From Hymenobacter terricola (GTDB taxonomy: Bacteria; Bacteroidota; Bacteroidia; Cytophagales; Hymenobacteraceae), in NCBI RefSeq assembly GCF_017921975.2, contig NZ_JAGEMO020000033.1:1-64000 (forward strand): a stretch of 64,000 nucleotides of DNA, in the 5' to 3' direction. The notes beneath the pieces were generated by a model. It was given only the letters and a program-made list of their open reading frames with translations, had not been told where the DNA came from and searched no databases. Made by a program: the position numbers and the translations under genes. Of this stretch, positions 33,744 through 44,208 are shown one piece after another (positions within the stretch are counted from its first letter, which is position 1; each line of letters begins with the position of its first letter).

Positions 33744-35684
33744 CTACTCAATCACCAGGCGGCGGTTCAGCTTGGTGCCATCGGCGAGGCCCACTTCCAG
33801 GGCGTAGATGCCGGGCGCGAGGCCGGTGAGGGCCAGCGGCTGCACGGTGGCTTTCACTTGCTGCAAGTCCTGGGTCCACACGCGGCGGCCCAGGGCGTCC
33901 AGCACGCGCAGGTGCACGTTCTGGCTGGCGGCCAGGTTCAGGTCGAGCATGAAGCGGCCGTCCTGGCTGGGGTTGGGGTACACGTCGAGCGCGTTCAGCA
34001 GCTGGGCATTCGCCACGGCCGCCACGGTGCCGGCCACCTGGAAATTCAGGGTGTACTCGCAGCCAAAATCGCCGCTGATGGTCCTCAGCACGTTGCCCGC
34101 CGCGTCGAGGATGCGCATGGCGCCGTTGCCCACCGTGGGCGAGGCCCACCAGGCAAAGCCGTCGCAGCCGGCATCGGTCACGCGCAGGGAGTAGCAGCCG
34201 GGCTGCAGCCGCAGGTTGTCGTTGTAGGTGGTGAGGTTGGCGGCCCCGGTGCGCTGGCCCACCACGTTGCCGGCCACGTCCACTATCTGCCAGCTGGTTT
34301 CATTGGTGAGGGGGCCGGCGCTGGCGTTGTTCGTCGTCATGGCCACCGTGAGGGAGAAGGGGAGGGTGATGGACGGCGAGAAGCGCGTGCTGAGCGTGTC
34401 GTTGTAGGCGTTCTGGTCGCGGGCGCCGTTGGGGCCGGCCGTCCAGGCCTGGAAGCGGCCGCCCGTCGTGTTGTTCATCAGGGCGGTGAGGGCCGGCAGC
34501 ACCACCAGCGTGTCGCGGCCGTAGGCAAGGTTGCCGGTCCAGCTGTAGGTCTGCAGCGGCCCGCGCCCCTTCACCCGGTAGGCAATGGTGACGGCCGTGA
34601 GGCGGGCGCTGCCCAGGTTTTTTAAGCGCACCTGGGGGCCGCCGCAGCTGGGGTTTTCGCGCACGTAGTTCTCGTTCGAGTTCGGCGAAATGATTTCATC
34701 CAGCGAGGCATCGGTCTGGAAGTTGATGGCCCCGGCCGTCACCAGCTGGCTGCTCCAGATGTACTGGGCCGTGGCCGAGGCCTGGTTGGAAGCCGTGTAG
34801 GTCTGCATGTTCACATCGAGCGTGAAGGGCTGCCCCGGCGTGGTAAGGGCCGTGAGCGGCTGCACAATGCGGCGCACCACCGCGCCGGGGCACCAGTTGC
34901 CCCGGTTATACACCCAGGTGCCGGTTTGGGGGTACACCTCGTTCTTGCCGCAGTCGTCGCGCCACAGAAACGTGTTGCCGCGGGCCACGTTGTCGACCAG
35001 CAGGGTGTAGCCGCGCCGGCAGAATTCGGCGCAGTTCAACGGGTCGGAGCCGTGGCCCGAAATCAGGCTCTTGAGCGCAATGGTGCCCGCCGAGGGCGCC
35101 GTGAGGCTGCGGGCCGGCATGTGATTGTCGATGGGGTCGGTAATCACGCCGTAGGCAAAGGTGCCGTCGTACACGTTGCGCACGTCCACCGGGTCCTGCG
35201 GTGGCGTGCCCTCAATGAAGTCGAAGCGCACCGTCACCGTAAACCCCCACGAATACCCCTGGTAATCGAAGCGGTAGCCGGGGCGGCCCACCAACAGGGG
35301 CGCGTAATCGGTCACATCCACCACGTAGTCGTGGGTCCGGCTCAGGCTCCAGTCGGTGGCGTAGGGCGTCATAATGCGGGCCAGTTCCAGCGAGTCGTGG
35401 GCCGGGGGCCGCAGCATCAGGCGCGTGGTGTAGTCCCAGGAACCGCAATACTGGCTGCCGGGCGCGCAGGCGTAGCGGCCCAGGATGTAATGCATCAGCA
35501 CCTTGCGGTAGCGCCGGCCGGCCGGGGGCATCGTCACGGTGGTATCGTAGTACCCGTGGTAGGTGAGGGCGCGCCGGCTGAAGACGGTAACGCGGGTGGT
35601 ATCGCCCGGGGCCGCCAGGCTGCGTTCGGGCAGGGCCAGTCCTGCCAGCAGCAGGAAAAACAGAACGTGTAGTTTTTTAAGCAT
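33744..35684 (-). CDS. PNGase F-like T9SS-exported protein
   Basis: A 646-residue exported protein with signal peptide (LHVLFFLLLAGLALPERSLA). The first half resembles peptide-N-glycosidase F proteins: CGSWDYTTRL holds the WD dipeptide where PNGase F has its catalytic aspartate, and ARIMTPYATDW follows as in the family. The glutamates needed for catalysis cannot be placed safely by eye, so the enzyme activity (removing N-linked glycans from glycoproteins) is probable rather than proven. Residues about 440-560 form a beta module typical of T9SS cargo. The last 80 residues are a type A sorting domain (LDVYPNPSQDGRFML...NRRLVIE). Confidence 0.75.
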   Translation of the reverse strand: MLKKLHVLFFLLLAGLALPERSLAAPGDTTRVTVFSRRALTYHGYYDTTVTMPPAGRRYRKVLMHYILGRYACAPGSQYCGSWDYTTRLMLRPPAHDSLELARIMTPYATDWSLSRTHDYVVDVTDYAPLLVGRPGYRFDYQGYSWGFTVTVRFDFIEGTPPQDPVDVRNVYDGTFAYGVITDPIDNHMPARSLTAPSAGTIALKSLISGHGSDPLNCAEFCRRGYTLLVDNVARGNTFLWRDDCGKNEVYPQTGTWVYNRGNWCPGAVVRRIVQPLTALTTPGQPFTLDVNMQTYTASNQASATAQYIWSSQLVTAGAINFQTDASLDEIISPNSNENYVRENPSCGGPQVRLKNLGSARLTAVTIAYRVKGRGPLQTYSWTGNLAYGRDTLVVLPALTALMNNTTGGRFQAWTAGPNGARDQNAYNDTLSTRFSPSITLPFSLTVAMTTNNASAGPLTNETSWQIVDVAGNVVGQRTGAANLTTYNDNLRLQPGCYSLRVTDAGCDGFAWWASPTVGNGAMRILDAAGNVLRTISGDFGCEYTLNFQVAGTVAAVANAQLLNALDVYPNPSQDGRFMLDLNLAASQNVHLRVLDALGRRVWTQDLQQVKATVQPLALTGLAPGIYALEVGLADGTKLNRRLVIE

Positions 35685-35977
35685 GAGCAGATGAATAATT
35701 TACTGCTCAAGATAGAAATAGAAACCCCAACCCACCTGCTTTTATCACAACGAAACCCGCAGATTAGCAGCTCTTAGGTCACGCATTCTCAGCCGCGCCA
35801 GGCCCCAGAATATACTTTTTGGCGAAGGTTGCAAAATTCTGCGGGCAAAGCTGCTATTGCTTTCACCATATCGCCGGAAACCTTGCCATTCAGGGAATGA
35901 GGCAAATACTTGCTCATCCGGCCAAATTTTGCCCTGGCCCCGCTGGCCCATTGCGTAGGAGCCCGCCGGGCCTTAAA
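35685..35977. other. Intergenic stretch without recognised features
   Basis: About 290 bases upstream of the PNGase-like gene. Short open frames occur on both strands but none shows coding signs. It should hold that gene's promoter; I cannot point to a matching TTG/TAnnTTTG pair. Confidence 0.5.
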
Positions 35978-35980
35978 ACA

Positions 35981-36018
35981 AAACAGGCAGCCACGACCGG
36001 GGTCGTAACTGCCTGTTT
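35981..36018 (-). terminator. Intrinsic terminator of tRNA-Ala
   Basis: AAACAGGCAG pairs with CTGCCTGTTT, and inside it ACGACC pairs with GGTCGT. On the minus strand it is followed by a T-rich run. It lies 20 bases beyond the tRNA 3' end. Confidence 0.8.
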
Positions 36019-36038
36019 GTCTTCATTCACATCTTCAG

Positions 36039-36115
<77 letters not shown>

Positions 36116-36154
36116 TTTGTGGGTTCCCGCCGTGCCATTTGCGCATTGGTTCGA

Positions 36155-36184
36155 CAAAAGTACGGCTCGCTGCCGGTTTAGCAA
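36155..36184 (-). promoter_or_regulatory. Predicted Bacteroidota promoter for tRNA-Ala
   Basis: Minus strand: TTG (36182-36184), 19-base spacer, TACTTTTG (36155-36162), about 43 bases upstream of the mature tRNA. An exact consensus match. Confidence 0.7.
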
Positions 36185-36239
36185 GGCCAGCGCGCACTTT
36201 TTTTGCCCAGTCGGCGCAATGGCCAAACAATCAGCCACA

Positions 36240-36275
36240 AAAAAACGGGCAGGAATTTCTTCCTGCCCGTTTCGG
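36240..36275 (-). terminator. Intrinsic terminator of the Oar-like receptor gene
   Basis: AAACGGGCAGGAA pairs with TTCCTGCCCGTTT; on the minus strand a T-run follows. It begins about 25 bases after the receptor stop codon. Confidence 0.9.
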
Positions 36276-36296
36276 AGCTACGCCAAGCCGGAAGGC

Positions 36297-39200
36297 TTAG
36301 TTGAAAATGTAGCGGATGCCAATCTGACCCTGCCAGCGCGAACCAATACCGCCCGTGTCTTTGCGGAAGGTGTCGGTTAGCGGAGCGCCGGGCGTTACCA
36401 CTGCGGGGGTGGTTGGGGTAGCAGCTGTAACGAGGACCGGGTTGGTCAGGTAGGGGAACGTGTACACCGGCTGGCCCTGAGCATTGTAGCCGGCAAAGGA
36501 CAGCGGGTTCGCCTTGTTAGCCGTCTGGAAAGTACCCCAGTTGCTGTTAATCAGGTTGCCGATGTTGAAGATGTCGATGCTCAGCTGAAGCGTGTTGCGG
36601 TTCTCACCCAAGTTGGTGAAGATGTCCTGCAACAGGCGCAAGTCCAAGCGGTTCTGCCACGGACGCACGGCACCGTTGCGCTCGGCGTACTCGCCGCGGT
36701 GCTTGCTGAGGTAGCTGTCTTGGTTGATGAAGTTATCTAGGTCGGTCCACTGCTGAGCCGCCGAGTATGAGCCACCACCCTGAGCGGTCGTGAGCGTGAT
36801 GGGGTTCAGGAGGATTTCGCTCTGGTTGCGGGGGATGTACATCAGGTCATTGGCCGTCTGGCCGTCACCGTTCATATCACCAGCGTACACGTACGAGTAG
36901 CGACCGGCAGGAGCAGCTTCGTAGAACAGCGACAGGGTGGTGGCCAGGTGACCAACGTACTCCTTGCGGTAAGAAGCCGAGGCAATTACGCGGTGCTGCT
37001 GCAGGAAGTTGGAGTAGCTCAGTACGTTGGCGTTCGGGTCACCCGATACCGAGCGGTCGCGCCAGATGGACTGGGCAATCGAACCGCCGTCGTTAATCGA
37101 GCGCGAATCGGAATAGGTGTAGGCCAGGCTAGCGTAGAAGCCGCTGCTGAAAGTCTTCTGCAACTGGGCCGTCACGGCGTAGGAATAGCCTTTGTTGGTA
37201 TTCTTCATCACAATGGCGTCGCTGATGTTGGGGTTGGTAACCGAAACACCGCCGCGGCCAGCGTAAATTTGGTTGTTGCGGGTGGTAGCCGCTAGGCCGT
37301 TCGTAATCACTGCCGGGCTGTTCACGGTGTAGAAAATCGGACGACTGTCACCACCGTTCACACCTACGGCAGTAGCGCGGTTGTAAGGGTTGGCTTCGCT
37401 GCCGGGCAGGTTCACGTTCTGGTGATACACGGCATTGATATCTTTCGTGTAGAAAGCCTCTAGGGTAGCAATTACGCCGCCGGGCAGTTCCTGGTCAACC
37501 GCCAGGTTCGTGCGCCATACCTGCGGGAATTTGAAGTCGTTGGCCGTAACTGCAATGTTGTAGTTCGTGTTGGCAGCTGCAGTCTGCGGGCGGTAGGCGT
37601 CCACGTTGGGGTTGAAATACGATGGAGTGGTGTTACCGGGCACAAGTGTGCTGGAACCAATTGAGCTGAACGAGCCAAACTGCACGCCGTTGTTGCTGGC
37701 CTGGTTCGAGAGCCACACGAAGGGCACGCGGCCGGTGAAGATGCCCGTACCACCGCGAAGCTGCGTTTTGCGGTCGTCGTTCACATCCCAGTTGAAACCA
37801 GCACGGGGCGAGAACAGCACGCTTTTCTTGGGGGCGTTACCGGTGTTGATTTGCACATTGTCACGGAAACCAGTCAGGTTCGCGACGTTGGGGTTCTGCG
37901 TCAGGTCCGACGTCAGGTAAGGCAAGTCGGCGCGGATACCATAAGTTACCTTTAGGTTGTTGCGGGGCGACCATTCATCCTGCAGGTACAGGCCCAGCTG
38001 AGCCGCCGAGATTTCGGCGAAGGGGAAGCCGCCGGGCAGGGCCGAGTACGAGAAGTTGTAGCGCTGCGCACCGGGACGAGTGCCGGTGAAGGGCGAGAAC
38101 GTGCCCGCCGTGCGGTTGTAGTTGAAACCAGCCGAGGCGTAAAAGTCCTCCAGCGAGTTGTAGGCGTAGTTGCCGTAGTAGTTCGGCGAGAAGCCGTTTT
38201 TGAACTTGTAGTACTCGTTGTATGTACCCACCGTCACGTTGTGCTTGCCAAGGTAAGCCGTGAAGTTGTCGCCGAGCTGATACACGTCCGAATTAAGGAT
38301 GTTGAAGGCCGAGAAGGGCTCGAAACCAAACGAGGTCAGCGAGTTCGCTGCCGTCGTGTTGGCCGTGCCAATGGGGGTCAGGCCCACGCTGGTGCCGATG
38401 TCTACTAGCGGGAAAGTGCCGCCGCTGCTTTCGCGGAAGTCGCGGAAAGCCGAGTAGCCGGCCGTCAGGTTGTTCGAGTATTTACCCGCGCCCAGCGTGC
38501 TGTTCAATTCCGCAATAATCGAGTTCAGGTTGTTGTTGATGCGGTAGTAAGACGACAGGTAAGGCAGGCCAAACTGCGACTGCGAACGCTGGTTGTTAAT
38601 GGCACCCGAGGTGCTCGGGGGGATATCGGCATACGACTTCAGGTAGTTGTATTTGATGTTGAAGCGGTTGTTGGCGCTGATGTTCCAGTCGATTTTAACC
38701 GTGGCTTTGTCGCTGTTCGACTTCAGGTTATAGTTTTCGTACGGGCCGGGGTTGTAGCCATACTGCTGCTGCAGGAAGTTGCTCAGGATATCGAGCTCGC
38801 GGCCCGAAGCCTGCGAAACCGTGCCGCCGACAGGAGGAGCCGAGCCATCAGTAGCGCGGTTGGCGGTGAAGTTGTTGGCGGGCGGGTCGTTACGGCGCTC
38901 CGATTCGGCGTTGATGAAGAAGAATAGCTTGTCTTTTATAATCGGGCCGCCTACGCGGAAACCAATGTTGTTCAGGTTGAACGTAGGATAGTCGCTGGTT
39001 ACGTCGGCTACTTTGCTGCCCACTAGCTTCTGGTTGCGGTAGAAATCGTAGATGGAAGCCTGCACCTTGTTGGTGCCCGAGCGGGTCACCACGTTGATGC
39101 CGGCACCCGTGAACGAGCCTTGGCGCACGTCAAACGGCGCAATGCTCACCTGAATCTGGTCGATAGCATCCAGCGAGATAGGCTGGGCACTGGCCTGGCC

Positions 39201-39803
39201 ACCCACCGTCGACGACAAGCCGAAGGCGTTGTTGAAGATGGCACCGTCAACCGTGATGTTGTTATAGCTACCGCTGCGGCCGCCAAAGTTCTGGCCGTTG
39301 GCCTGCGGGGTGAGGCGGGTGAAGTCGTTCAGCGAACGGTTCAGGGTGGGCAGGCGCTCAATGGTTTCGCGTTGCACCGTGGTGCTGGCCCCGGTGTGGT
39401 CGGCACTCATGATAGGGTCGCGGCGGCCGCTCACGGTCACTTCTGCCAGCTCCGTGCTGGCGTCGCTCAAGGTCTGGTCGAAGCGCTGGTTCTGGCCCAG
39501 GGTCAGGTTGATGCCTTCGCGGGTCAGGTCCTTATAGCCCACAAACGTGACGCGCACGGTGTAAGGGCCACCCACGCGCATGTTCTGAATGTTGAAACGC
39601 CCGTCGGAGTTCGTAGGGGCTACGTACTGCGTGTTGGTGGGCGTGTGAATGGCAATGACGGTGGCACCGGGCAGGCCTGCGCCGGTCTTATCGGAGATAA
39701 CGCCGCTCATTGCGGCGGTGGTTGCACCCTGGCTCCAGCCTAGTCGGGCAGCAAAAAGCATTACCGCCAAAAGCAGTAAATGGCGTAAACGTAGATTATT
39801 CAT
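36297..39803 (-). CDS. Oar-like TonB-dependent outer-membrane receptor
   Basis: A 1168-residue outer-membrane protein. Signal peptide (LLLLAVMLFAARLGWSQ), then a carboxypeptidase-regulatory-like beta domain (GVISDKTGAGLPGATVIAIH...GRFNIQNM). The plug domain follows (SYNNITVDGAIFNNAFGLSS, QIQVSIAPFDVRQGSFTGAG), then a long barrel rich in Asn/Tyr ending in the barrel-closing strand WQGQIGIRYIFN. No SusD partner is adjacent, so a starch-utilisation-type role is unlikely. Oar-like receptors take up or release peptides or other ligands in Bacteroidota. GC at third positions is somewhat less extreme than in neighbours, as expected for a highly expressed gene with chosen codons. The start at 39803 gives the proper signal peptide. 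Confidence 0.9.
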   Translation of the reverse strand: MNNLRLRHLLLLAVMLFAARLGWSQGATTAAMSGVISDKTGAGLPGATVIAIHTPTNTQYVAPTNSDGRFNIQNMRVGGPYTVRVTFVGYKDLTREGINLTLGQNQRFDQTLSDASTELAEVTVSGRRDPIMSADHTGASTTVQRETIERLPTLNRSLNDFTRLTPQANGQNFGGRSGSYNNITVDGAIFNNAFGLSSTVGGQASAQPISLDAIDQIQVSIAPFDVRQGSFTGAGINVVTRSGTNKVQASIYDFYRNQKLVGSKVADVTSDYPTFNLNNIGFRVGGPIIKDKLFFFINAESERRNDPPANNFTANRATDGSAPPVGGTVSQASGRELDILSNFLQQQYGYNPGPYENYNLKSNSDKATVKIDWNISANNRFNIKYNYLKSYADIPPSTSGAINNQRSQSQFGLPYLSSYYRINNNLNSIIAELNSTLGAGKYSNNLTAGYSAFRDFRESSGGTFPLVDIGTSVGLTPIGTANTTAANSLTSFGFEPFSAFNILNSDVYQLGDNFTAYLGKHNVTVGTYNEYYKFKNGFSPNYYGNYAYNSLEDFYASAGFNYNRTAGTFSPFTGTRPGAQRYNFSYSALPGGFPFAEISAAQLGLYLQDEWSPRNNLKVTYGIRADLPYLTSDLTQNPNVANLTGFRDNVQINTGNAPKKSVLFSPRAGFNWDVNDDRKTQLRGGTGIFTGRVPFVWLSNQASNNGVQFGSFSSIGSSTLVPGNTTPSYFNPNVDAYRPQTAAANTNYNIAVTANDFKFPQVWRTNLAVDQELPGGVIATLEAFYTKDINAVYHQNVNLPGSEANPYNRATAVGVNGGDSRPIFYTVNSPAVITNGLAATTRNNQIYAGRGGVSVTNPNISDAIVMKNTNKGYSYAVTAQLQKTFSSGFYASLAYTYSDSRSINDGGSIAQSIWRDRSVSGDPNANVLSYSNFLQQHRVIASASYRKEYVGHLATTLSLFYEAAPAGRYSYVYAGDMNGDGQTANDLMYIPRNQSEILLNPITLTTAQGGGSYSAAQQWTDLDNFINQDSYLSKHRGEYAERNGAVRPWQNRLDLRLLQDIFTNLGENRNTLQLSIDIFNIGNLINSNWGTFQTANKANPLSFAGYNAQGQPVYTFPYLTNPVLVTAATPTTPAVVTPGAPLTDTFRKDTGGIGSRWQGQIGIRYIFN

Positions 39804-39869
39804 AACAAAAGAAACTTGGTGAAACAATGGGGTTGATGGGAACAGAGATAGAGGGATAGAACGGGGGGG

Positions 39870-39898
39870 CAAAGGTAATGCTGGCACGAAAGGGCCAA
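39870..39898 (-). promoter_or_regulatory. Predicted Bacteroidota promoter for the Oar-like receptor
   Basis: Minus strand: TTG (39896-39898), 18-base spacer, TACCTTTG (39870-39877), about 67 bases before the ATG. A second TACCTTTG lies at 39953-39960 without a clear -33 partner. Confidence 0.65.
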
Positions 39899-39971
39899 CA
39901 TTATGACAACTTTACCATTTATTGAGCCTTACACAATGAACCATTTACAGGGCAAAGGTAGTAGACGCGCC

Positions 39972-40616
39972 TCATAAGAGAGGCCGTACGGCCCGGATAA
40001 AGCGACTGAGGTAATAATCAGATTCCAAGCTGTTTTCCACTACTCCCAGGGAAGTAGAAGCGTGAATAAAGTCAACACCTTCGTCGTCAACCACCGTCAC
40101 CAGGCCCACGTGGGTGATGGTGCGGCTGCCGGGCGAGGCCCCAAAAAAGACCAAATCGCCGGGTTGGAGTTCGGTGGTCTTCACGGGGTCGCCCCACACG
40201 GCTTGCTCGTTGGACGAGCGCGGAATGGTGACCCCCGCCTCGCCGAACGAGAGCTGGAGCAGCCCCGAGCAGTCGAGGCCGAGGCGGGTGGTGCCGCCGT
40301 AGAGGTAGGGCGTGCCCTGGTAGGAGCGGGCGGCTTCTATCACCGAGGCCAAGGTGCCGGTGGCGCTGCCCATGCGGGCGGGCCGGCGCGTCACCACCTT
40401 GGTTTTGCCGCCGCTGGGCGTGCTGCCGATAACCTTGGTTTTGCCCGTGGGGCGGGCGCTGGCGTAGCGGCCGCCCTTTTTCAGGCGAACCATTTCGCGC
40501 GCCGAGCGGTACTGGCCGTCGCGGTAGTTGAGCTTGCGGTGGCAGCTGGCCAGCAAGGTTAAAGCCAGCAGCAGCCCCGGTAGTATCTTCGTTGTCACCC
40601 TCCCCATTGGCCGCAA
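39972..40616 (-). CDS. NlpC/P60 (C40) peptidoglycan hydrolase lipoprotein
   Basis: A 214-residue cell-wall endopeptidase that cuts peptide stems. Lipoprotein leader LLLALTLLASC, a basic linker of about 55 residues (KGGRYASARPTGKTKV), then the C40 domain. Catalytic Cys in LGLDCSGLLQLSF, His in RTITHVGLVTVV, and the third polar residue near VDFIHASTS. Start at 40616 (MRPMGRV) or at the ATG three codons later. Divergent from the GlcD-family gene with only 35 bases between the starts. Confidence 0.9.
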   Translation of the reverse strand: MRPMGRVTTKILPGLLLALTLLASCHRKLNYRDGQYRSAREMVRLKKGGRYASARPTGKTKVIGSTPSGGKTKVVTRRPARMGSATGTLASVIEAARSYQGTPYLYGGTTRLGLDCSGLLQLSFGEAGVTIPRSSNEQAVWGDPVKTTELQPGDLVFFGASPGSRTITHVGLVTVVDDEGVDFIHASTSLGVVENSLESDYYLSRFIRAVRPLL

Positions 40617-40651
40617 AGATAGTTTGCGCGGCCTTTCCAGCTTTGCCGCTT

Positions 40652-42073
<1,422 letters not shown>

Positions 42074-42077
42074 GGTC

Positions 42078-42315
42078 CCTTCCAAACGTTTGGATGAGGA
42101 GTTTTGGCTCCAAATGCCCCTTCCAAACGTTTGGATGAGGAGTTTTAACGCCAAAAGTTCCTTCCAAACGTTTGGATGGGGAGTTTTAACGCCAAAAGTT
42201 CCTTCCAAACGTTTGGAAGCCTCCCTTTAGCACCAAACCCGGCTTCCCAACGTTTGGAAGCCTCCCTTTAGCGCCAAAGCCTGCCTTCCCAACGTTGGGA
42301 AGGCAGGCTTTGGCG
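42078..42315. repeat. Tandem palindrome array, 41-base period, ending in a perfect 44-base palindrome
   Basis: The core AACGTT recurs at 42085, 42126, 42167, 42208, 42249 and 42291. The first four units carry the exact palindrome TCCAAACGTTTGGA, and the sequence between units drifts (GAGGAGTTTTGGCTCC, GAGTTTTAACGCCAAAAG, CCTCCCTTTAGCACC). The last unit, 42272-42315, is a perfect palindrome of 44 bases without a loop. It lies between two convergent genes. There are no unique spacers, so it is not CRISPR. Confidence 0.92.
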
Positions 42316-42345
42316 TTCCAGCTGATTAGGATAGGAGCCGTCTTG

Positions 42346-43989
42346 CTATGCCACCGTCGGTAAAAACTGCGGGGCCGTGCGCTTGTGCGTGGCCTGCTCA
42401 TAGGCGTAGCCCAAAGCCAATAACTGCCCCTCGTGGTAAGCCGGCCCCACAAACGACAGGCCCACCGGCAGGCCGAGCACCTGCCCCATCGGCACCGTCA
42501 GGTGCGGATAGCCCGCCATGGCCGCCGGCGACGAGAAATCGACGCCCGTCGAGTAATCGCCGTTCACCCAGTCGATGCACCAGGCTGGCCCGGTCGTCAC
42601 CCCCACAATGGCGTTGAGCTGCTGCGTGTGCAGCAGCTCATCAATGGCTTTGCGGGCCCCCGACACTGTTTTTTGCACGGCGGCTTTGTACTTGGGGTTG
42701 TTGAGCCCGTCGGTGGCTTCGGCCTTAATCAACGTTTCCTGCTGGAAAAACGGCATGGCTTCGGCGGCGTGGGCGTTGTTGTAGGCAATCACGTCGGCCA
42801 GGTTGCTCACGCTGGCCCCGGCCCCGGCGAGGTACTTGTTCACCCCATCCTTGAACTCATACAGCAACACGTCGAATTCGGCCTCGCCAAGCGGGTTTAT
42901 CAGCTTGTTCAATTCGACTTCCACCACGGTCGCGCCCTGCGCTTTGAGCGCGGCCACGGCTTCTTTCAGCAGAGCGGCCACGGCAGGCGGGCCGTTCAGG
43001 TGCGCTTTCTCAACACCGAGGCGCTGGCCCTTTAGCGCATCGGCTTTGAGAAACGTGGTGTACTCGGTTGGCGAGCCGGTGGGAATGGGCAGCTTGGCCG
43101 GGTCCGCCGGGTCGGGGCCGGCGAGCGCGCCAAGTAGGAGGGCGGCGTCGCGCACGGTGCGGGCCATGGGACCGGCCGTGTCCTGGGTGCTCGAAATGGG
43201 AATGATGCCGCTGCGGCTGAGCAAGCCCACGGTGGGTTTGAGGCCGACCAGCCCGTTGCACGACGAGGGAGAAACCACCGAGCCATCCGTCTCCGTGCCA
43301 ATGGCGACGGCGCACAAATTGGCCGCCACCGCCGCGCCCGAGCCGGAGCTGGAGCCGCTGGTGCTGCGGTCCAGCGCGTAGGGATTGCGGCTCTGGCGGC
43401 CCCGGCTGCTCCAGCCGCTCACCGAGTGCGAAGACCGGAAGTTGGCCCACTCGCTCAGGTTGGTTTTGCCCAGCAGCACCGCTCCCGCGGCCCGCAGCTT
43501 CTGCAAGATGAAGGCGTCCTGTTTGGCCTTGTGCCCAATCAGGGCCGAGGCGCCGGCCGTGGTCATCATCTGGTCGCCGCTGTCGATGTTGTCTTTAATC
43601 AGCACCGGAATGCCGTGCAGCGGGCCGCGCACCTTGCCGGCCTTGCGCTCTTTGTCAAGGCCATCGGCAATGGTCAGCGCATCCGGGTTGGTTTCGATGA
43701 CCGCGCGCAGCAGAGGGCCGGCTTCGTTCAGGGCCTGGATGCGGGCCAGGTATTTCTCGCTCAGGCTGCGGGCCGTTTCCGTGCCTTTGGCCATGCGGTC
43801 CTGCAAGTCGGCCACAGTGGCTTCGTGCAGGGCGAAGGGTTCGTCGGTGCTTTTTTCTGCGGGCGCCCCGGCCGTGGTGGGTGCCTCGGCGGTGGGCTTG
43901 TCGGTGGTAGCCTGGCAGGCCACGGCGGGCAGTAGCGCGGCCGTGAGGGCGGCCCGCGTGCCATGATTCAAAAAAAGACGACGGTTCAT
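42346..43989 (-). CDS. Exported amidase-signature-family hydrolase
   Basis: A 547-residue Ser-Ser-Lys amidase with a Tat-like N-terminus (MNRRLFLNHGTRAA) running into a lipobox-like LLPAVAC. It is probably a membrane-attached periplasmic enzyme. Catalytic Lys in PVLIKDNIDSGD, the Gly/Ser motif STSGSSSGSGAAVAAN with the catalytic serines, and GTETDGSVVSPSSCNGLVG. GatA is excluded because the protein is exported and gatBC are absent. Natural substrate unknown; peptide amides or aryl amides are typical. Confidence 0.88.
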   Translation of the reverse strand: MNRRLFLNHGTRAALTAALLPAVACQATTDKPTAEAPTTAGAPAEKSTDEPFALHEATVADLQDRMAKGTETARSLSEKYLARIQALNEAGPLLRAVIETNPDALTIADGLDKERKAGKVRGPLHGIPVLIKDNIDSGDQMMTTAGASALIGHKAKQDAFILQKLRAAGAVLLGKTNLSEWANFRSSHSVSGWSSRGRQSRNPYALDRSTSGSSSGSGAAVAANLCAVAIGTETDGSVVSPSSCNGLVGLKPTVGLLSRSGIIPISSTQDTAGPMARTVRDAALLLGALAGPDPADPAKLPIPTGSPTEYTTFLKADALKGQRLGVEKAHLNGPPAVAALLKEAVAALKAQGATVVEVELNKLINPLGEAEFDVLLYEFKDGVNKYLAGAGASVSNLADVIAYNNAHAAEAMPFFQQETLIKAEATDGLNNPKYKAAVQKTVSGARKAIDELLHTQQLNAIVGVTTGPAWCIDWVNGDYSTGVDFSSPAAMAGYPHLTVPMGQVLGLPVGLSFVGPAYHEGQLLALGYAYEQATHKRTAPQFLPTVA

Positions 43990-44135
43990 AAGGTAATAAG
44001 TAGCGAAAAAGACAGCGCTGAAAACGCGAAACCGGAAGCCAAAAGCTCCTGCCAGCAATGATACTGCGCGATTGGTGGCTGATAGTTAAGCGAGTAGGAA
44101 TATTTTTTACTTAGCCCAATTCCCGCCAAAAACAA

Positions 44136-44163
44136 AAAGCCGGCCCCGCACGGGGCCGGCTTT
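44136..44163 (-). terminator. Intrinsic terminator downstream of the acyl-CoA-binding gene
   Basis: AAAGCCGGCCCCG and CGGGGCCGGCTTT pair around a two-base loop. On the minus strand it follows the gene ending at 44209, with a modest T-run. Confidence 0.85.
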
Positions 44164-44208
44164 GCTACGCATTTGCTGCCAAAGCCAATGGCCTGGCTGC
44201 CGTGCTGC

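Noticed and set aside
36297..39803. Receptor considered as a SusC of a polysaccharide utilisation locus
   Set aside because: No SusD gene or glycoside hydrolase is adjacent, and the N-terminal layout is Oar-like.
42078..42315. CRISPR-like regular repeats
   Set aside because: The sequence between the cores drifts only slightly from unit to unit, the cores are palindromes, and no cas genes are near. It is a tandem palindrome array.
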